From an uncultured Coriobacteriaceae bacterium (GTDB lineage Bacteria > Actinomycetota > Coriobacteriia > Coriobacteriales > Eggerthellaceae): a DNA stretch of 48,671 nucleotides. Positions 16,395 through 25,380 of this stretch are shown in pieces. The DNA is taken from assembly GCA_949294735.1 (NCBI GenBank), contig CASFII010000003.1:1-48671 (forward strand), written 5' to 3'. Every line of letters begins with the position of its first letter. The first letter of the stretch is position 1. The position numbers were made by a program, and so were the translations under genes. The notes below the pieces were generated by a model that worked only from the letters and a program-made list of their open reading frames with translations, made no database searches and was not told where the DNA came from.

Positions 16395-16712
16395 ATGGCA
16401 GAGGCAGTTATGGACAAAATGGTTGTTAATGGCGTTGAGGTTACTGTTTCTTATGCAAACGAATCTGATGCACGCGTTTCAGAAAAAGAAGTGCAGGCCT
16501 ACATTGCTCGTGCACACGAAAAATATCATGGCGCTCGCCTAAACTCGCTGAAGCTAGACGTTGATGGTGAAGAAGTTGGTGTCAGCTATGATTTAGACCC
16601 CGTTCCTTTCGACCGCATTCGTCGTATCACGGGCTATCTGGTAGGTACGCTTGATCGCTTCAACGACGCTAAGCGTGCAGAGGAACGCGACCGCGTAAAG
16701 CACAGCTTATAG
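16395..16712 (+). CDS. Stand-alone NrdD C-terminal (glycyl-radical-type) tail protein
   Basis: A 105-aa protein. Its last 32 residues (RIRRITGYLVGTLDRFNDAK... DRVKHSL) match the extreme C-terminus of anaerobic ribonucleotide reductase NrdD, where RV(C/T)GY contains the glycine that carries the radical and is followed by '..D..FN.GK..E...RVKH'. The four zinc-binding cysteines that precede this motif in NrdD are absent. Residues 1-70 instead form a small alpha/beta part (VNGVEVTVSYANESDARVSEKEVQAYIARAHEKYHG...) that I do not recognise. AAAGGAAGAAGAA before the ATG is a strong binding site. By analogy with GrcA/YfiD, a spare glycyl-radical domain for pyruvate formate-lyase, it could be a repair or accessory subunit of NrdD. 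That function is inference. Confidence 0.75.
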   Translation: MAEAVMDKMVVNGVEVTVSYANESDARVSEKEVQAYIARAHEKYHGARLNSLKLDVDGEEVGVSYDLDPVPFDRIRRITGYLVGTLDRFNDAKRAEERDRVKHSL

Positions 16713-16830
16713 TTTCGTTTTGTCTGTGAGCTGCAGCCAGTTGCCGCAAGTAAGAGTCAGGAATTCTTGGCGGTAGAGTCACCCTAGCGGTAGGTGTTAC
16801 CCTGTCTGTTTGGTATAGTCGCTTACTCAA

Positions 16831-16867
16831 AAAAACCCGCCCTACTTGAATTGTAGGGCGGGTTTTT
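16831..16867. terminator. Bidirectional terminator between convergent genes
   Basis: A 15-bp perfect stem (16831-16845 with 16853-16867) flanked by A-run and T-run so that it terminates on both strands. It serves the NrdD-tail gene and mscL. Confidence 0.95.
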
Positions 16868-16893
16868 CCTGTTTGATTGATTAAAGCTTGTAG

Positions 16894-17373
16894 CTATTCA
16901 GCAGGAGTTGCCTTTGCAGGTTCAGGAAGTTCTGCCGTGCAGTGGGGGCAACGAGTAGCACCTTCAGCAACTTCTTCCAGGCAGAAGGGGCACTTCGGTG
17001 GGTTCATCTTGGCTTCTTCTTCCTCGTTCTTCTTAGTAATAGCGTCCAGTTTGCCCTGGGCGGTGTTCACAGCCTTAACAAGCGAAAACAGAACAAGACC
17101 AGTAATCAGGAACGTGATAAGAGCGGTAATTACCAAACCGAAGTCAAAGGTTGTACCTGGAACTGGTGACCACTGCAGAGAAGAGAAAGCTTCTTCCTTG
17201 CTTTCTGCGCCCGTAAGCACAGAAAAAATCAGATTGATGATAGGCGTAATGCAGCCTGTTACAATGCCGTTTACAATGGCGGTAAAAGCGGAACCGATTA
17301 CAACACCAACGGACAAATCAATGACGTTACCGCGCATCATGAATTCTTTGAATTCGCTAATTACTTTTTTCAT
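16894..17373 (-). CDS. mscL: Large-conductance mechanosensitive channel MscL with C-terminal zinc ribbon
   Basis: Homopentameric membrane channel that opens under membrane tension and releases solutes on osmotic downshock. The first 110 residues are a canonical MscL: EFKEFMMRGNVIDLSVGVVIGSAFTAIVN (N-helix and TM1), ITPIINLI, then TM2 (FGLVITALITFLITGLVLFSLVK). The cytoplasmic helix is followed by an extra domain CPFC-x11-CPHC (PKCPFCLEEVAEGATRCPHC), a double zinc knuckle not present in E. coli MscL, and a Pro/Ala tail. At 159 aa it is longer than the usual 130-150. AAGGAC precedes the start. A TATAAT box (complement of 17470-17475) may be its -10. Confidence 0.94.
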   Translation of the reverse strand: MKKVISEFKEFMMRGNVIDLSVGVVIGSAFTAIVNGIVTGCITPIINLIFSVLTGAESKEEAFSSLQWSPVPGTTFDFGLVITALITFLITGLVLFSLVKAVNTAQGKLDAITKKNEEEEAKMNPPKCPFCLEEVAEGATRCPHCTAELPEPAKATPAE

Positions 17374-17553
17374 ACCCAGTCCTTTTCGTGAAAACCTTTA
17401 AACACCTTAGTTATTTTGGAGCGCTTTAGAAAAAAACGAACCCAAAGCGCCTCTAATCACAAGCCCGTTATTATACGGATTATTCGGGAAATTCATACGA
17501 AAAAATTCCTTCTTCATCTATTGGTTAACCTTTTATTTTCATTCGGAGGCAAT

Positions 17554-17610
17554 GTGAGATACTTAACCGCTTTTTTGCTTGATGAAACGGAGCGGAGCGC
17601 GTATCTTTGA
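17554..17610 (+). CDS. Possible 18-codon leader ORF upstream of menF
   Basis: A GTG at 17554 has a perfect CGGAGG four bases upstream and opens an 18-codon frame (MRYLTAFLLDETERSAYL) that stops 52 bases before menF. The frame stays open further upstream (to 17416) but without a better start. The strong binding site makes translation plausible; whether it regulates the menaquinone operon is unknown. Confidence 0.35.
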   Translation: MRYLTAFLLDETERSAYL

Positions 17611-17662
17611 GCGTTGAAACATTGGCCTTATTGAATGTCTATAGTTCCGCCCTGGAGGCTTT

Positions 17663-18916
17663 ATGACTAAGCTTTATTCTTATACGTGTCCGCTGGACGC
17701 CAACATTGTTGATGCGTTTTGCCTCTTACAAAAAGGTTTTACGGATCAGTTTGTGTACTACCTCAAAGATGCTCCCGTTCGGTTTATGGGTCTTGGTAGA
17801 TGTATTGCGCTTCCTAATTTGGAGGGCATTGAATGCGAGCTGGAGGGCGAATCCCGCGAAGAGCCTATCTTCTTTTCCTTCAATCGTTTTGACGCTGAAA
17901 ATCCGTCTCCGAGCGACGAGTTGTTTGCGGCGTTTCCTCGACTACGCTTCATGCTTCCTGAAGTAGTTTTAATCGAAAACGAAAAAGGTAGTTTCTTGCA
18001 GGTGAACTCGTTGAGCACGGTGTATGCAGGAAGGGTTGAACGTTTCAAAAAACAAGCATTACAAGCCCCTCCACGCGTGCGAAAAACCATTTCCTATACT
18101 CTTGAGCCAGATTCCCGCTCTGCCTGGAAAGAAGCCGTTACTAAAGCACTTGCCGCAATTCGCGAAGAGCGAGTACGAAAGGTAGTTCTTTCCAGGCGCC
18201 AGCGCCTGGTGGCAGACGCCCCGTTTTCATCAAAAGATTTGTTGGTCAACCTCATTGATGGTTCGGCACAAGGAACGGTACTTCTGTATCGCTACGCAGA
18301 TGTCTTTTTCTGTGGCTGCACGCCAGAGCTTTTGGTGCGCAAGCAGGGGAACGAAGTGGAAAGCATGTGCCTAGCAGGAACATGCCCCACAGGTTCTTCC
18401 GAAGAAGAACGCGAAAGAAACGCAAACGCTTTGCTTCACGATGGCAAGAATCGCGCGGAACATGACTATGTTGTGCAATTCATTCGAGACGTCTTTGGGC
18501 GGACATGCTACAGCGTGGATGTTCCTCGCGTGCCAGGCGTTTTGCCACTAACACATGTGCAACATTTATACACTCCTGCCAAAGCGTGCATGCTTGAAGG
18601 CATGGATTTGCCAACTATGGCAAACAACTTGCACCCAACTCCCGCAGTTGCGGGAACTCCAGTGGGGGAATCGCGCATGTTAATTCGCCAGATTGAATCA
18701 TATAACCGTGGTTTCTTCGCAGGTGCTTGTGGGTACGTAAATGGTGCAGGTAACGGGGAATTTTCCGTTGCGTTGCGCACCGGCGTTTTCGACGGAGAAA
18801 TTGGTTGGGTTTATGCGGGCTGTGGCATCGTTGAAGGAAGTGTTGCCGAAGATGAATATGATGAAATTGGCCTCAAGCTCAAAACCATTCTTTCTGCCTT
18901 TGAGGGCGAAAACTAG
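17663..18916 (+). CDS. menF: Isochorismate synthase (MenF)
   Basis: Converts chorismate to isochorismate, the first committed step to menaquinone. The 417-aa protein has the chorismate-utilising fold in its C-terminal 260 residues: VRKVVLSRRQRL, CTPELLVRKQGN, CLAGTCPTG, KNRAEHDYVV (metal-binding Glu and catalytic region), NNLHPTPAVAGTP, RGFFAGACGYVNGAGNGEFSVALR and YAGCGIVEGSVAEDEYDE. This pattern is that of MenF/DhbC/EntC rather than anthranilate synthase. CTGGAGG precedes ATG 17663. It heads the men operon and is followed by menD after a 56-bp gap. The MenD neighbour favours menaquinone over a siderophore. Confidence 0.93.
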   Translation: MTKLYSYTCPLDANIVDAFCLLQKGFTDQFVYYLKDAPVRFMGLGRCIALPNLEGIECELEGESREEPIFFSFNRFDAENPSPSDELFAAFPRLRFMLPEVVLIENEKGSFLQVNSLSTVYAGRVERFKKQALQAPPRVRKTISYTLEPDSRSAWKEAVTKALAAIREERVRKVVLSRRQRLVADAPFSSKDLLVNLIDGSAQGTVLLYRYADVFFCGCTPELLVRKQGNEVESMCLAGTCPTGSSEEERERNANALLHDGKNRAEHDYVVQFIRDVFGRTCYSVDVPRVPGVLPLTHVQHLYTPAKACMLEGMDLPTMANNLHPTPAVAGTPVGESRMLIRQIESYNRGFFAGACGYVNGAGNGEFSVALRTGVFDGEIGWVYAGCGIVEGSVAEDEYDEIGLKLKTILSAFEGEN

Positions 18917-18972
18917 CCGATACAACAACCAAAACAATTAAACCTAAGCAGAGCATAAACGTGGAGAAAATT

Positions 18973-20727
18973 ATGGCAGCGAATCCAAAAGATACCGCAC
19001 TTTTTGTGTCCACCTTTTTTGACGAACTTATGCGCTTGGGCGTGAGCGATGTGGTGGTGAGCCCAGGCTCTCGTTCCACCGCTTTAGCGATGACCGCCTA
19101 TGAAGCACAGCAACGCTTTCCTGAAACCATAAACCTTTATGTGGACATCGACGAACGAGGGGCAGCTTTTTTTGCCTTGGGCATGGCAAAAGCAAGCGGA
19201 AAGCCAGTATGTGCAATTTGTACTTCAGGTACGGCGGTTGCGAATTATTACCCAGCGGTTATTGAAGCAGAAACTTCACGCGTGCCATTGATTCTGCTGA
19301 CAGGGGATCGCCCCGAACGTCTTCAGAAGCTAGGCGCACCTCAAACGTGTGACCAGCTGAATATGTATGGAAACCACGTAAATCGGTTCCAGCAAATGCC
19401 GCTTCCTTCAGGAGATGTGCAAAGTGTTGCATTTTCGCGTCAGATTGCACGCGAAGCTGTTTTTGCGGCAATGGGATATGGTTCTGCGGCGGGTGTGGCT
19501 CATATTAATTTCCAGTTTGACGAACCGCTAAAGCCCGATTTTTCAGTAGCAGGTGTTTTTGAGCTTGGGAGAAGCAAGGTTGATCAGCCGTTTCTCTGTG
19601 TACATAAACAACTTTCTTCTCATTTGACCACCCAGATAAAAGAGCTTATGGAAACGGGGAACGTGTTTGTGCTAGCAGGTGAAGAAACGTGCGAAACTGC
19701 AGCAGAGGCACAAGAACTTATTTCCTGGGCAACGCAAAACCAGATACCCCTTTTGGCGGATCCTTTGTCAGGACTGCGTAGTTTCGACGAAGCTGTTGTT
19801 ATTGATAATTTCGACAATATATTCCGTCGCAAAGATATTCCCCTGCCGAATACGGTGATTCGATTTGGCCGTTATCCTATTTCGAAACCCTGCACCCAGG
19901 CTCTCGCAAAACTTCGGCCCATCCAAATCGTTGTTGACCCCAAGGAAACACGAGATTTCAATACAGCTACGGACATCTTTATTCCTTCTACACCGCTAGA
20001 CTTTGTTCGCTCGTTGGTGCCTGCCAAACCTCTAGCAAACGGTATTCAAGAAGCGTTTTGTAAAGCATGGATTGAGCTTAATGAGGAAGAAGCAAAGCGT
20101 ATTAGTTCGGTTGAGTCTCAGCAAAGCGGTTACGAAGGCGCCTTCATTCGAAAGCTGATGCAGCTTATTCCTGAAAGCTCATGCCTTTTTGTGGCAAACT
20201 CAATGCCTATTAGGGCAGTTGATGCGTTTTATACCAAGCAAGACAAACAAATTGAGGTATTGTGTAACCGTGGGCAGAACGGTATCGACGGCACCGTTTC
20301 AACTGCACTTGGTGCGGCGCAACATTTTGCTCAAACTACCTTCTTAACAGGCGACTACACGCTTCAGCACGACCTCAATGCTTTGGCGTTGCAGCGCGAA
20401 ATTCTGAAGTATCACGGGGGAGAAGAGGCTCCCAGTATTGTGATTGTGCTTATGAACAACAACGGTGGTGCAATCTTTGATATGTTGCCCCAAAAATCTG
20501 AGGAAAGCTATTTTGAGCGCCTATTCCTCGCGCCTCAGGACGTAGATTTTTCTTCGGCTGCTGCAGCTTTTCGTGTTCCCTATAAAAAAGTCACGACAGT
20601 TGCCGAGTTTGAAGCGGCTTATACGTCGTTTGTAGCTAAACCAGGCATCAGCCTGGTAGAAATTACCTTGCCACTGCAGGGCGTAACCAGCCGCTATGCC
20701 GCTTACCAGCAAGAAGAAAAGCAATAA
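18973..20727 (+). CDS. menD: SEPHCHC synthase (MenD)
   Basis: ThDP-dependent enzyme that adds a succinyl semialdehyde unit from 2-oxoglutarate to isochorismate. The protein (584 aa from ATG 18973) shows the N-terminal pyrimidine-binding domain with SPGSRSTALAM and DERGAAFFALGMAKASGKPV (catalytic Glu of ThDP enzymes), TSGTAVANYYPAVIEA and LTGDRPERL, and the C-terminal PP domain with NRGQNGIDGTVSTALGAA, GDYTLQHDLNAL and the N-N-N-G-G-A-IF motif. ATG 18973 with GGAG six bases upstream is preferred to GTG 18961. Length is normal. Confidence 0.95.
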   Translation: MAANPKDTALFVSTFFDELMRLGVSDVVVSPGSRSTALAMTAYEAQQRFPETINLYVDIDERGAAFFALGMAKASGKPVCAICTSGTAVANYYPAVIEAETSRVPLILLTGDRPERLQKLGAPQTCDQLNMYGNHVNRFQQMPLPSGDVQSVAFSRQIAREAVFAAMGYGSAAGVAHINFQFDEPLKPDFSVAGVFELGRSKVDQPFLCVHKQLSSHLTTQIKELMETGNVFVLAGEETCETAAEAQELISWATQNQIPLLADPLSGLRSFDEAVVIDNFDNIFRRKDIPLPNTVIRFGRYPISKPCTQALAKLRPIQIVVDPKETRDFNTATDIFIPSTPLDFVRSLVPAKPLANGIQEAFCKAWIELNEEEAKRISSVESQQSGYEGAFIRKLMQLIPESSCLFVANSMPIRAVDAFYTKQDKQIEVLCNRGQNGIDGTVSTALGAAQHFAQTTFLTGDYTLQHDLNALALQREILKYHGGEEAPSIVIVLMNNNGGAIFDMLPQKSEESYFERLFLAPQDVDFSSAAAAFRVPYKKVTTVAEFEAAYTSFVAKPGISLVEITLPLQGVTSRYAAYQQEEKQ

Positions 20728-20754
20728 GGCTGCGCCCATAATAGGTGAGTACAC

Positions 20755-21666
20755 ATGACAGCATCACAGCTTTCAAACTTGAATCGACTCCCTCTGGTTT
20801 TTGTACATGGCTTTGCGCAAAGCGTCGCTTCGTGGAATAACGTTGCGCAGGCGTTTCGTGTCAAAGGCTACGAAGTGTATTTCTATGAACTTGCAGGCCA
20901 TGGGGATAAAAACAGCCCTGCGAACAAGGAAGACTTCCGTCTTAAAAATCAAGGGAAGCATTTCTTAGAGACGTTATCTTCTTTTCAACGGAAACCTGTA
21001 GTTATTGCCTATTCTATGGGTGGTCGGGTGGTTTTGCATGCACTTCAGCAGATGCTTGAGCAAGCGCTGCAAAACGTGCCACAAAAGCATTTGCAATACG
21101 CGCCACAACAGCCACCCCACTATTCGTCTCACCACGAGCCGTCTCAGCACCCCATAAAGGATTTGCCTCTCCGCGCGCTTGTGCTTGAAAGCGCTGGAAT
21201 TGGTATGGGCGATGCTGCTGAACGGCAATCCATGGCGGAGCGCGATAGACAGGCAGCTAACAAGCTGCGCACCGAAGGCGTGGATGCCTTTATGGACGAA
21301 TGGGAGCAAGTTCCTTTATTTGCTACTCAGAAAGAATTGCTTCCAGAGGTTCAAAGACGTATCTCAGAAGAACGGCGCAGCCATTCAGCGGAAGCCTTGG
21401 CACGCTGCTTTGAAGAGGCAGGGCAGCACACGATGCCCGAGCGCTCAGAGGTGCTTTCTTGGCTCCAGTTGGCGAGCGATCAGGGGATTCCGTTACTCTA
21501 TATTGCAGGAGAACGTGACCGAAAATATAGCGCTTTAGCTCGGGAAATAGGGTATGCTGTCCAAGGTGCTCAGACGGAGTATATTCCCAGAGCGGGTCAT
21601 AACGTGCATTTGGAACAACCTAACGAATTCGTACAAAGGATAGAATCGTTTCTTCGCAAGCTATAA
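20755..21666 (+). CDS. menH: SHCHC synthase-type alpha/beta hydrolase (MenH)
   Basis: Eliminates pyruvate from SEPHCHC to give SHCHC. A 303-aa alpha/beta hydrolase: oxyanion region [18 protein letters not shown], nucleophile elbow AYSMGGR (catalytic Ser), acid in [10 protein letters not shown] and catalytic His in [13 protein letters not shown]. The A-Y-S-M-G-G-R elbow and the position between menD and menB support MenH. It carries an unusual insertion of about 35 residues after the elbow, rich in Gln, His and Pro (around [20 protein letters not shown]), making it longer than typical MenH (about 250-270 aa). GTGAGT is a weak ribosome binding site at the start, which lies 27 bases after menD. 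Confidence 0.88.
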   Translation: MTASQLSNLNRLPLVFVHGFAQSVASWNNVAQAFRVKGYEVYFYELAGHGDKNSPANKEDFRLKNQGKHFLETLSSFQRKPVVIAYSMGGRVVLHALQQMLEQALQNVPQKHLQYAPQQPPHYSSHHEPSQHPIKDLPLRALVLESAGIGMGDAAERQSMAERDRQAANKLRTEGVDAFMDEWEQVPLFATQKELLPEVQRRISEERRSHSAEALARCFEEAGQHTMPERSEVLSWLQLASDQGIPLLYIAGERDRKYSALAREIGYAVQGAQTEYIPRAGHNVHLEQPNEFVQRIESFLRKL

Positions 21667-21676
21667 AGGAGCAACT

Positions 21677-22516
21677 ATGAGTAGTGTGCAGTGGCAAGCT
21701 GGAAAGCAGTATCGCGAAACCATCTACGAAACAGCTGAGGGTATTGCCAAAATTACCATTAATAGGCCCGAACGTCGCAATGCGTTTACTCCTTTAACCG
21801 TCAACGAGCTCTATGATGCGTTCACCGTAGCACGCGATGACGCGGAGATTGGTGTCATCATCCTGACGGGCGCAAACCATGGGGGAAGACACGAAGATGA
21901 AGCTTTCTGCTCAGGCGGTGACCAAAAGATTCGCGGCAATGGAGGCTATGTTGGCGAGGACAGCATTCCTCGACTAAATGTGCTTGATCTGCAACGGCTT
22001 ATTCGTGTGGTTCCCAAACCGGTGATTGCCATGGTAAACGGTTATGCCATTGGTGGCGGTCACGTGCTCCACATTTTGTGTGATCTTTCTATCGCGGCTG
22101 AAACAGCTAAGTTTGGGCAGACTGGTCCGAAGGTTGGTAGTTTTGACGCGGGTTACGGCGCGGGTTATTTGGCAAACATTGTGGGTCAGAAAAAAGCACG
22201 CGAAATTTGGTACCTCTGCAGGCAGTACAGTGCTGCTGAAGCCTTGGAAATGGGTTTGGTTAACAAGGTTGTTCCTTTTGAACAGCTGGAAGAAGAGTGT
22301 GTGGCATGGGCTCGCGAAATGATGCAATTCAGCCCCACGGCTCTTCGTTTTATGAAGGCAAGCTTTAATGCGGCAACCGATGGCCTGGCCGGTATTCAGC
22401 AGCTGGCTGGTGATGCTACGCTTTTGTATTACACAACCGACGAAGCAAAAGAAGGGCGCGACGCCTTCAAAGAAAAGCGTAAGCCCGACTTTTCGAAGTT
22501 CCCGAAATTCCCCTAG
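21677..22516 (+). CDS. menB: 1,4-dihydroxy-2-naphthoyl-CoA synthase (MenB)
   Basis: Crotonase-fold enzyme closing the second ring of the naphthoquinone. The 279-aa protein carries [20 protein letters not shown], the MenB-specific [34 protein letters not shown] (oxyanion hole), [17 protein letters not shown] (catalytic Asp/Tyr region) and [13 protein letters not shown]. It ends in FSKFPKFP, the typical MenB tail. AAAGGAG gives a strong binding site. It is 10 bases from menH and 12 from the following gene, so the operon is tight. Confidence 0.96.
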   Translation: MSSVQWQAGKQYRETIYETAEGIAKITINRPERRNAFTPLTVNELYDAFTVARDDAEIGVIILTGANHGGRHEDEAFCSGGDQKIRGNGGYVGEDSIPRLNVLDLQRLIRVVPKPVIAMVNGYAIGGGHVLHILCDLSIAAETAKFGQTGPKVGSFDAGYGAGYLANIVGQKKAREIWYLCRQYSAAEALEMGLVNKVVPFEQLEEECVAWAREMMQFSPTALRFMKASFNAATDGLAGIQQLAGDATLLYYTTDEAKEGRDAFKEKRKPDFSKFPKFP

Positions 22517-22528
22517 GATACCTGCTAC

Positions 22529-25249
22529 ATGCTTCGTGCGTTTGAATACTCTCAAGAACAATATCCCGAAAAGCATTGCTTCAGCTTTACTGATGCTTCG
22601 GGTTCTGTCACTCACTTTACGTATCGTGAAGCTAAGCAGTATGCGTTAACCCTTGTACGCAACCTGCGGGAGCAGGGTGTAGTTCGTGGGTCGTTCGTGG
22701 CTATTGATGCTGCCAATTCTCCTGAATATGTAGTGCTTATTCTGGCGGCAGCGTATAGTGGGTTTTCGCTTATTGCACTTAATCATCGACTCACTACCGA
22801 AGAAAAACAAAAGCGACTTCACGCTCTATCCTCCGCCTCAGGAATCACAGCAAAGATGCATCTCGAGCAAGAAACGCTTGCCTCGCTCTTGCAGGGAAAA
22901 CCTGAAAGCTCTCCCTTTGAATCACCTGAATCTGATGCGTTGCTGTTTGATTCTTCGCAGGTTGCTTTGGTTATGTTTACCTCAGGTACCACAGGAATGG
23001 CGAAGGCGGTTCCGCTAACCTGGCGAAACCTTGTTGGTTCCGCTGATGCCGCCAATGCGGTGATGATGCATTATGGCGAAGGGCTTTGGCAGGCAACGCT
23101 GCCATTGTTTCACGTAGGTGGTTTTCAGATTGTAGTTCGCAGCTTGCGCAACGGAACGCCCTTTATGTTGTACGAACGTTTTGATGCACAACGCGTTTTG
23201 GAGGACGCTGCGCAGCTTCAAGCAACGCATGTCTCGGTGGTCGACAAAATGCTGCAAGATTTTCTTAATCTTGCAGAAACCGTGCGTCCGACGGGCGATG
23301 ACCAGGATCGAGCAACTTTGCTATCTGCTTTGCAGAACTATCAATTTATACTGCTGGGAGGCAGCGCCCCCAATAAAAAATCGCTCGAGCGCAGTGCTGC
23401 GCTGGGTCTTAATCTGTTCGCAAGCTATGGTATGACTGAAACGTCCAGCCAGATTGCCCAAGCCCTGGTGGTAAAGAGCTATAACGGTGGATTGCATCTG
23501 CTTCCCAGTTATGAGGCCAGTATTATTGAGCCTGACAATGAAGGATTCGGACAGCTTGCAGTACGAGGTCCTGGTGTTTTGTCTGACTACCTTAATGCAA
23601 GTGCGAAGCGCACAGAAGATGGATTCTTTATTACGGGAGATACTGCTGCACTTGTCGGGGATACGCTCTACGTGAAAGAACGAACGCAGGATATGTTTGT
23701 TTCGGGCGGAGAAAACGTGTATCCAGCAGAAATATCTGCTGCCATTGTTCAAGTTCCCGGAGTATCGGACGCGTATGTTTTTGGTGCTCCAGATGCGACG
23801 TGGGGAAGGCGACCCGTTGCCTTTATTGAAGCTGCTGGACTGAGCAATTCTAAAGTTGCTTCCACTAACCCTCATGTTTTTAAGCAGTGTGTACAGAAAG
23901 AACTTGCTCAACATCTTTCGAAGCTTTATATGCCGAAGCATCTTTTTGTGATGGATGAATTTCCCCGTTCTGGCATTGGAAAAACTGACCGAATTGCCCT
24001 AGAAAAAAAATATGCACAGAGGCTGCAAGTAGAACAGGTGAAGCTTTACCGTGTACGCCTACCCTTCGTTACTCCTGTTCAAACAGCTAAGCAAACGCTT
24101 ACCGAACGCGAGGTTCTTATTGTTGAACTCGTTGATACGCAAGGGAACAAGGGTCTGGGTGAATGCGATTCCTTTACGACACCCTGGTATGAACCTGAAA
24201 CGTTAGATCAAGATGAAAAGATGCTTAGCAACGTTCTCATACCAGGTATTTTGAACGAAGTGTTCTTGCATCCACGGGAAGTTTCTACTTACCTGGACAC
24301 CTTCTCTGAAGCGCACACTGTACCCCAGGCTCGCGCAGCATTAGAGGGGGCATTTTGGGATTTATACGGACACCTTGTCGAAAAACCAGTATGGCAGCTC
24401 CTACAAGAAGAACTTGGAAATTGCTCAGTTGCTTCTGAGCCTTGTATGGATATTCTTTCGCTGGCAGATTCCAGCTCCACGAATTTCCAAAACGAAAAGA
24501 ATACTTGTGAGGTGTATGCGGGTGCTGTGGTAGGCATATCGGACACGAAGAGTACCTTGAAAGAAGTTGAGCGTTGTGTTTCCGATGGATATAAACGCGT
24601 AAAACTCAAGGTTTCCCCTGGTAATGCGTTTGAGCGCGTATGCGCAGTTCGAGAAGCTTTCCCTGATTTATTGATTACGCTCGACGCCAACCAAAGTTTC
24701 ACCGAAGACGATATAGCTGAGCTTCAGGCGCTTGACTCGCTTAAGGTGGCCTGGGTAGAGGAGCCCTGTGCTGGTACTGAACCGGGGTTCTGGGAAACTC
24801 TTTCGCGCTTGCAGAAAAGCCTCAAAACGCCTCTTTGCGTAGACGAATCAATGTCTGACATCGCGGATGCTTACCAGGTGTTGGGCCATACCACTATACG
24901 TATTTTTGCTTTGAAAATTGGGCGTTTCGGGGGAGTGAAGCCTACGCTTAACTTCATCAAGGCAGCTCAGGAAAAAGGGGCAACGCTTTGGATGGGTGGT
25001 ATGTATGACACAGGTATTTCTAAACGCCTTCATGCAGCGTTTCAGATGCTGCCTTGCGTCAAAACGCCAGGAGACATTTCTGCTACTTCGCGCTATTTTG
25101 CGCACGACATTACCACACCGCCGTACACGGTACATCAGGGAATCGTGACGTTGAATCCTGAAGGCTATGAAACGGGTTTGGGTTGCACGCTTAACGAAGA
25201 AGCCTTGCAGCAGGTAGTAGTGACCATCTATAGCTTTTCGAGGTCGTAA
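22529..25249 (+). CDS. MenE-MenC fusion: OSB-CoA ligase plus o-succinylbenzoate synthase
   Basis: A 906-aa bifunctional protein. Residues 1 to about 490 are an ANL-family acyl-CoA synthetase (MenE): VMFTSGTTGMAKAVPLT (ATP-binding P-loop), YGMTETSS, FFITGDTAAL, RTQDMFVSGGENVYPAEI and the C-terminal lysine motif RSGIGKTDRIAL. From about 505 follows an enolase-superfamily domain (MenC): RVKLKV around residue 691 (catalytic K-x-K), TLDANQ at about 717, VEEPC at about 744, CVDES at about 771 (the three metal ligands D/E/D) and ALKIGRFGG at about 795 (the second catalytic Lys). All key residues are present in both halves. The fusion joins consecutive steps, SHCHC to OSB to OSB-CoA, in reverse order. 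Only the thioesterase, MenA and MenG are not in the window. Confidence 0.93.
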   Translation: MLRAFEYSQEQYPEKHCFSFTDASGSVTHFTYREAKQYALTLVRNLREQGVVRGSFVAIDAANSPEYVVLILAAAYSGFSLIALNHRLTTEEKQKRLHALSSASGITAKMHLEQETLASLLQGKPESSPFESPESDALLFDSSQVALVMFTSGTTGMAKAVPLTWRNLVGSADAANAVMMHYGEGLWQATLPLFHVGGFQIVVRSLRNGTPFMLYERFDAQRVLEDAAQLQATHVSVVDKMLQDFLNLAETVRPTGDDQDRATLLSALQNYQFILLGGSAPNKKSLERSAALGLNLFASYGMTETSSQIAQALVVKSYNGGLHLLPSYEASIIEPDNEGFGQLAVRGPGVLSDYLNASAKRTEDGFFITGDTAALVGDTLYVKERTQDMFVSGGENVYPAEISAAIVQVPGVSDAYVFGAPDATWGRRPVAFIEAAGLSNSKVASTNPHVFKQCVQKELAQHLSKLYMPKHLFVMDEFPRSGIGKTDRIALEKKYAQRLQVEQVKLYRVRLPFVTPVQTAKQTLTEREVLIVELVDTQGNKGLGECDSFTTPWYEPETLDQDEKMLSNVLIPGILNEVFLHPREVSTYLDTFSEAHTVPQARAALEGAFWDLYGHLVEKPVWQLLQEELGNCSVASEPCMDILSLADSSSTNFQNEKNTCEVYAGAVVGISDTKSTLKEVERCVSDGYKRVKLKVSPGNAFERVCAVREAFPDLLITLDANQSFTEDDIAELQALDSLKVAWVEEPCAGTEPGFWETLSRLQKSLKTPLCVDESMSDIADAYQVLGHTTIRIFALKIGRFGGVKPTLNFIKAAQEKGATLWMGGMYDTGISKRLHAAFQMLPCVKTPGDISATSRYFAHDITTPPYTVHQGIVTLNPEGYETGLGCTLNEEALQQVVVTIYSFSRS

Positions 25250-25380
25250 AACCAGTTCCGCTCAAAAATAGGCTGTTTTAGACTGGCGGTTTTTGAACTG
25301 GTAATTTTTAGACCGGTAATGCAGTAATACCTTAGGCTAGTCGGTAATCACTCGGGCTAGTCCACTTACTTCGTCAAGAG

